A DNA stretch of 6,802 nt from Clostridiaceae bacterium (GTDB taxonomy: Bacteria > Bacillota > Clostridia > Saccharofermentanales > DTU023), in assembly GCA_012511735.1 (NCBI GenBank), contig JAAZFK010000194.1, forward strand, positions 1 through 6,802, written 5' to 3'. Under the pieces are notes generated by a model. It did no database searches. It saw only the letters and a list, made by a program, of their open reading frames with translations, and had not been told where the DNA came from. Numbering within the stretch: the stretch's first letter is position 1; each line of letters begins with the position of its first letter. Of the stretch, positions 1 to 6,692 are shown one piece after another. A program made the position numbers and the translations under genes.

Positions 1-23
1 GAGCAATTTAACAAAAGGGGATC

Positions 24-3000
24 ATGACGGCCCGTTTCGCCAATCAACAAGGAAGTGACGCCAGGGTCTGGTCAGAGGCCGCCCGTCTCTTGGTGCGCTC
101 GGAACCCGGTCAGGCCTTGACCCGGGTCCTGGCCGAGCGTGGCAAGGCCAATCAGGCGTGTCTTCCGGATCCTGCCACGTCTTTTTTGATCGCGTCGCTG
201 ACGGGACATTCTGGCCGGCCGGATCTGGTGCTGGTCCCCGATGAAGCCAGGGCGAGGACCATGCGCGAGGAGCTGGTTGCCTTCCTGGAACCGGGGGAAG
301 TCCTGACTTTCCATGGCCGCGAATTATCCCTCTATGATGCCAGGGCAGTAAGCCGACAGCTCGAGCTGGAACGGACCTCGATCCTGACCCGGCTGGGGTC
401 GGGTCGGTTCCGCGTGCTGATCGTCCCGGCTGACGCAGCCTTGCAGCGCCTGCGCTCTCCCCGAACTTTCTTTTCCTTCGCCGTCCCGCTCGAAACCGGC
501 ATGACAATCGAGCCGGAAACCCTGGAAGCTCGCCTGGTACAGGCGGGGTACGAACGCGTTCCTCAGGTGGAAGGTCCGGGACAATACGCCAGACGGGGTG
601 ATATCGTGGATATCTGGGCACCGTCCCCGCCTGATCTTGCTCCGGAAGCAGTCCGTGTGTCCTTTTTTGATATTGAGATCGATCAGCTCAGGTCGCTGGA
701 TCCGGACTCTCAACGTTCAATCGAGGTGATCGAAACTTTCACAGTACCGCCGGCCAGGGAATTCCCCCTGACAGCAGCTGAGAGGGAGGAGACGGCGCGT
801 CAAGTCCGGATCATCGTTGAAAAGGAATCGGTCTCAGCTGCCAGAGCAGGTCTTCGGCCCCAGGCGGTCGAGCGTCTGAAAGAATCGGGCAACCGTGACC
901 TGGAGCGCCTGGAAGAGGGTCTTTTCTTCCCCTCGCTCGACCGATGGATTCCTCTGATCGAAAGTGAAAACTCGACCGTTCTTGACTACGCGGACGCGGA
1001 TAAGTCCCTCTTGTTCCTGGATGAACCCTTGAGTTTTTCGAGAAGAATGGACGCGGCACACGCAGGTTTTGCCTTGCGCGTCGCAGGTTATATCGAGCGG
1101 GGCGAAACCTTCAGCCTGGTGGAAGACTGTCAGATCAGCCCGCCCGACCTCTTTCGAGTCGTCGATTCCCGGCAGGGTGTGCTGGCCCTGGTGGATCTGC
1201 CCCAATCAGGCAATGGCCTGCCCGGAGCGACAGAGATCACCTGGCGGGCCAGACCCTCGGACCGTTTCCAAAACAGACCGGAAAGACTGGTTGACCAGCT
1301 GAAAGGCCTGGAAAAGAAAAAAGGGGCCACCTTGCTTTACGCGGGCTCCGATGACCGTGCCGTCCGGCTTTCTCTCTTCCTGGCCGAAGAGGATCTTTTG
1401 TCGGCCGCCGTAATCCCCGCAAGCCTGCCCAGAGGTTTTGTCTTCCCGGATCAATCCATCCTGGTCGCGGGGACCGGAGATTTGTTCGGTGTCAGCCGCA
1501 AGAAGCGCCGGACAAAGAAGCGGCCGGGACGGGAACTCTTCTTCAAGGACCTGACGCCCGGTGCCCTGGTCGTTCATGAAGACTACGGGGTGGGCGAATA
1601 CCAGGGGATCGAAACCATCGCGACCAGCGATGGTGAGCGTGATTACTTAACCGTCACCTATCGGGACGGGCTGCTCCACCTGCCGGTTGACCGCGTTGAA
1701 CTCCTGACTCCTTATGTTCAAGCCGGGGAGGTCAAGCCTAAGCTGTCCAAACTGGGGGGTACGGAATGGCAAAGACAGAAAGAGCGGGCCCGCACTTCGA
1801 TCAAGCGGCTGGTGACCGATATTACCGCCCTCTACGCCGAAAGACAGCAGATCAAGGGGCATGTGTATGCGCCGGACACCCCCTGGCAGCAAGAGTTTGA
1901 ATCTACCTTCCCCTTTGAGGAGACCGAGGATCAGCTGCGGGTCATCGCGGAAATTAAAGAAGACATGGAAAGTGACAAGGTCATGGACCGGCTGGTCTGC
2001 GGTGACGTGGGCTTCGGCAAGACAGAAGTCTGTTTCCGTGCCTTGTTCAAATGTGTCATGGAAGGGAAACAGGGCGCGCTTCTGGCGCCTACAACCGTCC
2101 TGGTCAGCCAGCACTACAACAACCTGGTTGAGCGATTGGAGGGCTTCCCTGTTAAGGTCCGTCAACTTTCCCGCTTTGCCTCTGCCCGCGAACAAAAGGA
2201 GACAATCGACAGGCTCGCCAGGGGGGACGTTGACATTGTCATCGGCACGCACAGGCTCCTGTCCAAAGACATCGCCTTCCGGGACCTGGGCCTCCTGGTG
2301 ATCGATGAAGAGCAGCGGTTCGGTGTGGACCACAAGGAAATGATCAAGGCGCTGTCGCCCGCGGTGGAGGTTCTCTCCCTGTCCGCAACCCCTATTCCGA
2401 GAACCCTGCACCTGTCGCTTTCGGGAATCAGGGATATTTCGCTGCTGGAGGAAGGCCCCGAGGACCGGCTACCCGTTCATACCAGTGTCATCGAATATTC
2501 AGAGGATCTGATCATTGACGCCATCCTGCGTGAACAAGCCCGTCACGGCCAGGTTTTCTATCTCTTCAACAATACGCACCGGATCAACGGCCGGACCGCG
2601 GAACTGGAAGCCAGGCTGCCCGGCGTCCGTTTCGGCATCGCCCACGGCAGGATGCCGGAGGGCCAGCTGGAAAAGGTGATCAGCTCCTTCATCAGAGGTG
2701 AGTTCGATGTGTTGGTCTGCACCACCATCATCGAGTCCGGTATCGACATGCCGCACGTGAATACCTTGATCGTTGAAGACGCTGACCGCTTCGGCCTGTC
2801 ACAGCTTTACCAGCTAAGGGGAAGGGTAGGCAGATCTGAACGTCAGGCTTACGCGCTGATCACCTACCGGCCGGACCGGATCATCGGGGAAGCCGCACAG
2901 AAACGGTTGGCCGCCATACGGGATTTCACCGAACTGGGATCCGGTTTTCAGATCGCCCTTCGGGACCTGGAGGTGCGCGGGGCAGGGAGCCTGCTCGGCG

Positions 3001-3560
3001 CTGAACAGAGCGGCCATCTGGAAGCGATCGGATATGACCTCTACACCAAGATGCTTGAGGAAGCCGTGATCGAGCAAAGGGACGGCCCGCTTCCCGAAAA
3101 GAAACCCGCGACGGTCGTGGATCTGCCAACCGACGCCATCCTGCCCGACAACTATGTCCACGAAAGCGGTGAGCGGCTGGATCTCTATCGCCGGATCGCT
3201 TCCATCCGTAACATCGACGACTACCGGGATGTCCTCGATGAGCTGTTTGACCGCTATGGCCAGCCACCAAGCGAGGCGGTCTCACTTCTCGACATCGCCT
3301 ATATCAGGGCTTACGGTGAGCGGGTGGGCTTCTCCCGGGTGCGGGCCAGGGGAACGGATATCGAGTTGCTCCTGTCCGAAGACGCTTCGGCCTCCATGGA
3401 CCTGATCGCGGATCTCCTCGCCTCGGATGACCAAGGGTATCCGCTGATCTTCAAGGCCGGCTACAGACCGCTTATCCTAGTGTCAGGCGCTTTTCGCAAA
3501 CCCCGTCAGGCCACAGCCATTCTCCGCGAGCTTTTTTCCGGATCCGAGCCACTTTCTTGA
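24..3560 (+). CDS. mfd: Transcription-repair coupling factor Mfd
   Basis: Mfd is a cytoplasmic DNA translocase. It recognises RNA polymerase stalled at a lesion, pushes it off the DNA and recruits UvrA for nucleotide excision repair. The 1178-aa product is full length for the family (about 1150-1180). Visible in order: a UvrB-like N-terminal module (about 40-350, with RRGDIVDIWAPS near 190-201); a basic linker (492-503); the CarD-like RNA polymerase interaction domain (about 505-570, starting DLTPGALVVHEDYG); and a RecG-like SF2 motor. The motor has Walker A GDVGFGKT (660-667), DEEQRFG (761-767), SATPIPRT (787-794), TTIIESGID (from 900) and QLRGRVGRS (930-938). The translocation motif follows around RDLEVRGAGS (980-989), then the C-terminal regulatory domain. 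An in-frame TAA at 9-11 bars any upstream extension. AGGGG lies only 3 bases before the ATG, a short spacing. The next in-frame ATG is near codon 80, too deep. No frameshift or missing motif is seen. Confidence 0.98.
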   Translation: MTARFANQQGSDARVWSEAARLLVRSEPGQALTRVLAERGKANQACLPDPATSFLIASLTGHSGRPDLVLVPDEARARTMREELVAFLEPGEVLTFHGRELSLYDARAVSRQLELERTSILTRLGSGRFRVLIVPADAALQRLRSPRTFFSFAVPLETGMTIEPETLEARLVQAGYERVPQVEGPGQYARRGDIVDIWAPSPPDLAPEAVRVSFFDIEIDQLRSLDPDSQRSIEVIETFTVPPAREFPLTAAEREETARQVRIIVEKESVSAARAGLRPQAVERLKESGNRDLERLEEGLFFPSLDRWIPLIESENSTVLDYADADKSLLFLDEPLSFSRRMDAAHAGFALRVAGYIERGETFSLVEDCQISPPDLFRVVDSRQGVLALVDLPQSGNGLPGATEITWRARPSDRFQNRPERLVDQLKGLEKKKGATLLYAGSDDRAVRLSLFLAEEDLLSAAVIPASLPRGFVFPDQSILVAGTGDLFGVSRKKRRTKKRPGRELFFKDLTPGALVVHEDYGVGEYQGIETIATSDGERDYLTVTYRDGLLHLPVDRVELLTPYVQAGEVKPKLSKLGGTEWQRQKERARTSIKRLVTDITALYAERQQIKGHVYAPDTPWQQEFESTFPFEETEDQLRVIAEIKEDMESDKVMDRLVCGDVGFGKTEVCFRALFKCVMEGKQGALLAPTTVLVSQHYNNLVERLEGFPVKVRQLSRFASAREQKETIDRLARGDVDIVIGTHRLLSKDIAFRDLGLLVIDEEQRFGVDHKEMIKALSPAVEVLSLSATPIPRTLHLSLSGIRDISLLEEGPEDRLPVHTSVIEYSEDLIIDAILREQARHGQVFYLFNNTHRINGRTAELEARLPGVRFGIAHGRMPEGQLEKVISSFIRGEFDVLVCTTIIESGIDMPHVNTLIVEDADRFGLSQLYQLRGRVGRSERQAYALITYRPDRIIGEAAQKRLAAIRDFTELGSGFQIALRDLEVRGAGSLLGAEQSGHLEAIGYDLYTKMLEEAVIEQRDGPLPEKKPATVVDLPTDAILPDNYVHESGERLDLYRRIASIRNIDDYRDVLDELFDRYGQPPSEAVSLLDIAYIRAYGERVGFSRVRARGTDIELLLSEDASASMDLIADLLASDDQGYPLIFKAGYRPLILVSGAFRKPRQATAILRELFSGSEPLS

Positions 3561-3585
3561 AGTTTCAACCGGTCTGTAATAAAAT
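3557..3585 (+). promoter_or_regulatory. Probable sigma-70/sigma-A promoter of the tRNA-Arg gene
   Basis: A -35 box TTGAAG (3557-3562) and a -10 box TAAAAT (3580-3585) are separated by exactly 17 bases. Transcription would start near 3591-3593, giving a leader of only a few bases before the tRNA at 3596. The -35 box overlaps the mfd stop codon (3558-3560). The tRNA can therefore be transcribed on its own, although read-through from mfd is also possible because no terminator lies between them. This is a sequence match only. Confidence 0.65.
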
Positions 3586-3595
3586 GACGAAGCAT

Positions 3596-3670
3596 GTCCC
3601 AGTGGCCCAATGGATAAGGCAGTAGCCTCCGGAGCTACGGATGCGGGTTCAATTCCTGCCTGGGACGCCA
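3596..3670 (+). tRNA. tRNA-Arg (anticodon CCG)
   Basis: The cloverleaf folds fully by eye. The acceptor stem GTCCCAG (3596-3602) pairs with CTGGGAC (3660-3666). The D arm is GCC (3605-3607) with GGC (3618-3620), and its loop carries GG. The anticodon stem GTAGC/GCTAC (3622-3626/3634-3638) encloses the loop CTCCGGA with anticodon CCG at 3629-3631. The T stem GCGGG/CCTGC (3643-3647/3655-3659) has one G-U pair and the loop TTCAATT. Discriminator G3667 and an encoded CCA (3668-3670) finish the molecule. It reads the arginine codon CGG, which is used in the neighbouring genes. There is no intron and no mismatch in the stems. Confidence 0.97.
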
Positions 3671-3676
3671 AATCAG

Positions 3677-3708
3677 ACCCCGGTCCAGCTGCCCGGGGTT
3701 TTGCTTTT
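3677..3708 (+). terminator. Rho-independent terminator after tRNA-Arg
   Basis: ACCCCGG (3677-3683) pairs perfectly with CCGGGGT (3693-3699) around a 9-base loop. The stem runs into TTTT (3699-3702), and a second T-rich stretch follows at 3704-3709. It lies 6 bases after the tRNA CCA end, so it should end both the tRNA transcript and any read-through from mfd. It separates this unit from the flavin reductase gene downstream. Confidence 0.85.
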
Positions 3709-3760
3709 CTGCGGGCCTTTTGACACAGCCGAATTCATGAAGAGCCGATAGAATGGTCGC

Positions 3761-3777
3761 AAGAGCAGGGTGCTCTT
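3761..3777. repeat. Perfect 7-bp inverted repeat in the leader of the FMN reductase gene
   Basis: AAGAGCA (3761-3767) and TGCTCTT (3771-3777) are exact reverse complements separated by GGG, with TTTT at 3776-3779 running past the right arm. The dyad lies 31 bases before the start codon and 17 bases before the AAGGAG ribosome binding site. It could be an operator for a dimeric repressor, a leader hairpin, or a weak terminator. The AT-rich stem and 3-base loop make a strong terminator unlikely. The 100 bases from 3709 to 3808 otherwise contain no gene and no convincing promoter. Confidence 0.35.
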
Positions 3778-3808
3778 TTATCAATTTGGAGAAAAGGAGA
3801 CCGGAGCT

Positions 3809-4339
3809 ATGAAACTTCTCATTGTTACGGGCAGCATCAGCAAGCAATCAAATAACAAACGGATTGCCCGCTGGTTTGACAGGAATTATGGGGAGGCGGT
3901 CGAGTTCACACATTTCCCCTTGGAAACCATCCCCATGTATAACATGGACATCGAACACGATCCTCCCGCCGAGATCGTCGAAATGCGCCGTCTCTTCCTG
4001 GAAACAGACGGGATCATCCTGATCACACCCGAATACAACCACTCCGTCCCCGGAGTTCTGAAGAACCTGATTGATTGGGCCTCGCGCAGCAAGCGGCCCA
4101 TCAAGGACAAACTTGTCTTCATGCTGGGTGGGAGCACCGGCCGCTTCGGCACCATCCGCGCGCAGATGCACCTGACTCAGATCCTGGCTTCCCCGGGTGT
4201 CGAGGCCATCCTCTTTCCCAGGCAGCTTCAGATTGGCCGGGTCCATGAGAAGTTCTCACCGGATGGGGAGTGTCTTGACGCGACGACAGAGAAATACTTG
4301 AAACGGGCAATGGACGAGTTTATGGTTGCCCTGTCGTAA
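3809..4339 (+). CDS. NADPH-dependent FMN reductase / azoreductase-type flavoprotein
   Basis: This is a 176-aa soluble flavodoxin-fold protein of the NAD(P)H-dependent FMN reductase family (includes YhdA/Azr, ChrR and SsuE-like proteins). Such enzymes use NAD(P)H to reduce bound or free FMN and then quinones, azo dyes, chromate or other acceptors. Diagnostic segments are the N-terminal phosphate-binding loop GSISKQSN (8-15) after strand KLLIVT, the family signature TPEYNHSVPGVLKNLIDW (73-90), and GGSTGRFGTIRAQ (107-119), which usually contacts the flavin. The ATG at 3809 is chosen over an ATG at 3770 because AAGGAG (3794-3799) lies 9 bases upstream and the family strand begins at this Met. There is no signal peptide or membrane segment. 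It sits alone between the tRNA terminator and the polyamine operon. The physiological acceptor cannot be told from sequence. Confidence 0.92.
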   Translation: MKLLIVTGSISKQSNNKRIARWFDRNYGEAVEFTHFPLETIPMYNMDIEHDPPAEIVEMRRLFLETDGIILITPEYNHSVPGVLKNLIDWASRSKRPIKDKLVFMLGGSTGRFGTIRAQMHLTQILASPGVEAILFPRQLQIGRVHEKFSPDGECLDATTEKYLKRAMDEFMVALS

Positions 4340-4357
4340 CGCTTTTCCTGGCTGCCG

Positions 4358-4366
4358 TGATAAGAT
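4358..4366 (+). promoter_or_regulatory. Possible extended -10 promoter of the spe operon
   Basis: TGATAAGAT (4358-4366) has TG one base before a -10-like hexamer TAAGAT, the extended -10 arrangement. No recognisable -35 box lies 16-18 bases upstream, which is compatible with an extended -10 promoter but also weakens the call. Transcription would begin near 4373, leaving about 33 bases before the speD start. The gap 4340-4405 shows no terminator, so read-through from the flavin reductase gene is an alternative source of spe transcript. Confidence 0.35.
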
Positions 4367-4392
4367 AAGAGGCGATATTTCGCTTGTATTAC

Positions 4393-4397
4393 GGAGG
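4393..4397 (+). promoter_or_regulatory. Ribosome binding site that fixes the TTG start of speD
   Basis: GGAGG is followed by 8 bases and then TTG at 4406. No in-frame ATG or GTG fits the protein family's N-terminus, so this site decides the start. It is a strong Shine-Dalgarno sequence, which may compensate for the weak start codon. Confidence 0.85.
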
Positions 4398-4405
4398 CAA
4401 AAGGA

Positions 4406-5209
4406 TTGGACCATAAATTACAATTGTACGGGTTTAACAACCTGACCAAATCTTTGAGTTTCAACATTTACGATGTGTCCTACGCGCGGACCGACCGCGA
4501 GAAGGCAGAGTACATCGAATACATTGATGAACAATATAACTCGGAGCGGCTGACGGGCATTCTCCGCAATCTGACAGACATTATCGGGGCGCACATCCTC
4601 AATTTGTCCAAGCAGGATTATGAACCCCAGGGCGCTTCGGTCAATATTCTGATCGCGGACGGACCGCTTCAGGAAACAGAAATTGATCCGACCAATAACA
4701 GGGGTATCCTGGAAGTGCCCCCCTCACATATCAATGCCCATCTTGATACCAGCCATGTATCGGTTCACACCTTCCCTGAATCGCACCCCAGCCGGCCGGT
4801 CTCCACTTTCCGCGTCGACATCGATGTGTCAACCTGCGGCCGTGTCACCCCCCTGGCAGCCCTTGATTATTTAATCGGCAGTTTTGATTCCGATATCATT
4901 ACGGTCGATTACCGGGTCAGGGGCTTCACCCGGGACACGGCGGGCAGGAAATACTTCCTGGATTACCCCGTCCGGTCCATCCAGGATTTTATCGATCCCG
5001 AGACACTCAACCGATACAACGCAATGGATGTCAATGTCTATCATTCCAACTTGTTTCATACGCGGATGATGGTTCGGGACATCGATCTGGACAATTATAT
5101 TTTCAGCTTCGATCTGGATCAATTGACTGAAGGTGAGCGCGACGAGATCAGGTTTTCACTCGAGCGCGAGATGCTGGAGATTTACAACGGGAGTAACATC
5201 TTTGAATAA
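4406..5209 (+). CDS. speD: S-adenosylmethionine decarboxylase proenzyme (pyruvoyl-dependent, E. coli-like class)
   Basis: SpeD decarboxylates S-adenosylmethionine, supplying the aminopropyl donor for spermidine. The 267-aa product closely resembles E. coli SpeD (264 aa) along its whole length, starting with the N-terminal block GFNNLTKSLSF (9-19) and including DYEPQGASV and HTFPESHP. The proenzyme would cut itself before Ser116 in LDTSHVSVHT to give a beta chain and a pyruvoyl alpha chain. Ser116, His121 and Cys144 (in STCG) match E. coli Ser112, His117 and the proton donor Cys140. The residue before the cut is Thr115, where E. coli has Lys, and Ser119 replaces E. coli Cys115. DYRVRGFTRD (168-177) is conserved. 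The start is TTG, supported by GGAGG 8 bases upstream and by alignment to the E. coli N-terminus. The gene overlaps speA by 8 bases and is the first gene of the polyamine operon. A neofunctionalised SpeD acting on an amino acid is possible but unlikely given this close match. Confidence 0.96.
   Translation: MDHKLQLYGFNNLTKSLSFNIYDVSYARTDREKAEYIEYIDEQYNSERLTGILRNLTDIIGAHILNLSKQDYEPQGASVNILIADGPLQETEIDPTNNRGILEVPPSHINAHLDTSHVSVHTFPESHPSRPVSTFRVDIDVSTCGRVTPLAALDYLIGSFDSDIITVDYRVRGFTRDTAGRKYFLDYPVRSIQDFIDPETLNRYNAMDVNVYHSNLFHTRMMVRDIDLDNYIFSFDLDQLTEGERDEIRFSLEREMLEIYNGSNIFE
5189..5193 (+). promoter_or_regulatory. Ribosome binding site inside speD that fixes the TTG start of speA
   Basis: GGGAG lies within the last codons of speD, 8 bases before TTG at 5202. 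The only upstream in-frame ATG of note (5133) would add 23 residues read from out-of-frame speD sequence, which do not look like the family's N-terminus. The TTG at 5202 is therefore preferred. Confidence 0.75.
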
Positions 5210-6692
5210 GTCGCCGCGTGACAGTTACCAGCTCGACCAGGGCCGGGCGCCGCTCTACGAGGCGCTCCGGGAATTCCGCAAGCGCCGGATGGTGTCCTTC
5301 GATGTGCCCGGTCACAAGCAGGGACGGGGCAATGAGGAACTGACTTCATTTCTTGGCAAGCAATGTCTGTCGGTGGATGTCAACGCCATGAAAATGCTGG
5401 ATTCGCTGATCCATCCGACGGGTGTCATTGACCAGGCCCAGAAATTGGCGGCCGACGCTTTCGGTGCAGATTCCTGTTTTTTCATGGTCAATGGAACGAC
5501 CTCGGCCGTTCAGGCCATGATTCTTTCCACCTGTTCGCCGGGTGACAAGATCATCATGCCCAGGAATGTACATCGGAGCGCCATCAACGCCTTGATTCTT
5601 TCGCAGGCCATCCCGGTCTATGTCAATCCCTCAGTCAACCAGAAACTGGGCATCCCTCTGGGCATGGCGGTGAAAGACGTTGCTGACGCTGTGGCGGCGC
5701 ACCCTGATGCCAAGGCCATCCTGGTCAACAATCCGACTTATTATGGCGTCTGCGCCGACCTTGCGGCCGTGGTCGAGCTGGGTCGCCGGGCCGGGATGCG
5801 TGTCCTGGTTGACGAGGCTCACGGGACCCATTTTTACTTCTCAGGCCAGCTGCCTTTATCTGCCATGGAGGCCGGCGCTGACATGAGCGCGGTATCCATG
5901 CACAAGACAGGTGGATCCCTGACCCAGAGCTCGCTTCTCCTTTTGGGGCCCCGCATGAGGGAAGAACATGGCTATGTAAGCCAGATCATTAACTTGACAC
6001 AGACGACCAGCGCCTCCTATTTGTTGCTGGCATCCCTTGACATCACCCGGCGCAACCTTGCCCTCAGGGGACAGGAGACCTATCAACGGGTGATCGAATT
6101 TGCCAACTACGCCAGGGAGGAAATCAATGCCATCGGAGGCTACGATGCTTTCGGTACGGAAAAATGTGACGGAAAGGCCTTCTTTGCCTTTGATCTTTGT
6201 AAACTCCCCGTTCATACGAGAGCCATGGGTTTATCAGGGGTGGAGGTGTACGATCTCTTGAGGGACGATTATGACATTCAGATCGAATTCGGTGATCTCC
6301 ACAATTTTCTGGCCATCCTTTCAGTCGGGGACAGACAGGTCGGGATCGAGCGCCTGATCGCGGCTCTGACGGATATAGGCCTCCGTCACGGCTGTGAGCC
6401 GGCGACAGACCTGGTGAATGAGTACATACCGCCCTGCGTCGCCATGACGCCGGCTGAAGCTTTCTACGCGCCATCCGAACGTTTGCCCATCGATAGCTGC
6501 GAGGGGAGGATTTCGGCGGAATCTGTTATGTGTTATCCGCCGGGCATCCCTATCCTGGCTCCGGGCGAATGTGTCACCCGGCAGGCGCTCGAATACATCC
6601 GTTATGCCAAGGAGAAAGGAAGCAGGATGACAGGGACAGAGGATCCCGCGGTCGAATACCTGCATGTGGTTCTGAATAAGGAGGCAGGGTGA
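5202..6692 (+). CDS. speA: Orn/Lys/Arg decarboxylase family protein, probable arginine decarboxylase (Bacillus SpeA type)
   Basis: This is a PLP-dependent fold-type I decarboxylase of 496 aa, the size of B. subtilis SpeA (about 490) and much shorter than E. coli inducible decarboxylases. It would convert arginine to agmatine in the cytoplasm. Visible landmarks are VPGHKQGRG (35-43), the cofactor-phosphate region NGTTSA (97-102), RNVHRSA with His124 expected to stack on PLP, NNPTYYG (176-182), DEAHGTH (204-210) with Asp204 for the pyridine nitrogen, and SMHKTGGSLTQSS with Lys235 as the Schiff-base lysine. The C-terminal domain has the conserved YPPGIPILAPGE (445-456). The TTG start overlaps the speD stop (TTGAATAA), which suggests translational coupling. 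The stop shares its last base with the speE ATG. Arginine is preferred as substrate because of the Bacillus SpeA resemblance and the speD-speE context. Members of this family also act on lysine or ornithine, and ornithine would feed the same pathway directly as putrescine. Confidence 0.92.
   Translation: MNKSPRDSYQLDQGRAPLYEALREFRKRRMVSFDVPGHKQGRGNEELTSFLGKQCLSVDVNAMKMLDSLIHPTGVIDQAQKLAADAFGADSCFFMVNGTTSAVQAMILSTCSPGDKIIMPRNVHRSAINALILSQAIPVYVNPSVNQKLGIPLGMAVKDVADAVAAHPDAKAILVNNPTYYGVCADLAAVVELGRRAGMRVLVDEAHGTHFYFSGQLPLSAMEAGADMSAVSMHKTGGSLTQSSLLLLGPRMREEHGYVSQIINLTQTTSASYLLLASLDITRRNLALRGQETYQRVIEFANYAREEINAIGGYDAFGTEKCDGKAFFAFDLCKLPVHTRAMGLSGVEVYDLLRDDYDIQIEFGDLHNFLAILSVGDRQVGIERLIAALTDIGLRHGCEPATDLVNEYIPPCVAMTPAEAFYAPSERLPIDSCEGRISAESVMCYPPGIPILAPGECVTRQALEYIRYAKEKGSRMTGTEDPAVEYLHVVLNKEAG

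Noticed and set aside
1647..2411. A 254-codon open frame on the - strand inside mfd, and other long antisense frames at 22-621 and 5856-6215.
   Set aside because: They are shadows of strongly conserved coding sequence in mfd and speA on the + strand. Their translations look like compositional by-products with no recognisable domain.
24..3560. The basic linker of Mfd (492-503, many Lys and Arg) as an unusual insertion.
   Set aside because: Other Firmicutes Mfd proteins carry a similar Lys/Arg-rich stretch just before the RNA polymerase interaction domain, so it is ordinary.
3596..3670. The tRNA-Arg gene as a possible integration site for a mobile element.
   Set aside because: No integrase gene or direct repeat of the tRNA 3' end is seen in the window, and housekeeping genes lie on both sides.
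3483..3671. Antisense open frame of 62 codons (starts MASQAGIEPAS) over the tRNA, and a similar 70-codon frame at 3635-3847 ending RPRQELNPHP.
   Set aside because: Both include reverse-strand translation of the tRNA-Arg gene. Peptides of this kind are a known annotation artefact, and neither frame has a supporting ribosome binding site or family resemblance.
3720..3754. Exact consensus -35 box TTGACA (3720-3725) with a -10-like TAGAAT (3749-3754) before the FMN reductase gene.
   Set aside because: The spacing is 23 bases, far from the usual 16-18, and no better -10 lies at 17. It may still mark the promoter region, but I cannot support it as a promoter.
4370..4385. Small hairpin AGGCGA-TATT-TCGCTT before speD, considered as a riboswitch or attenuator.
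   Set aside because: The stem is only 6 bp with a G-U pair, and no T tract or alternative structure is visible. The leader is too short for a known riboswitch.
5133..5201. An ATG at 5133 as the start of the decarboxylase, adding 23 residues.
   Set aside because: The extra residues come from out-of-frame speD sequence and lack family resemblance. The TTG at 5202 has a well-spaced ribosome binding site.
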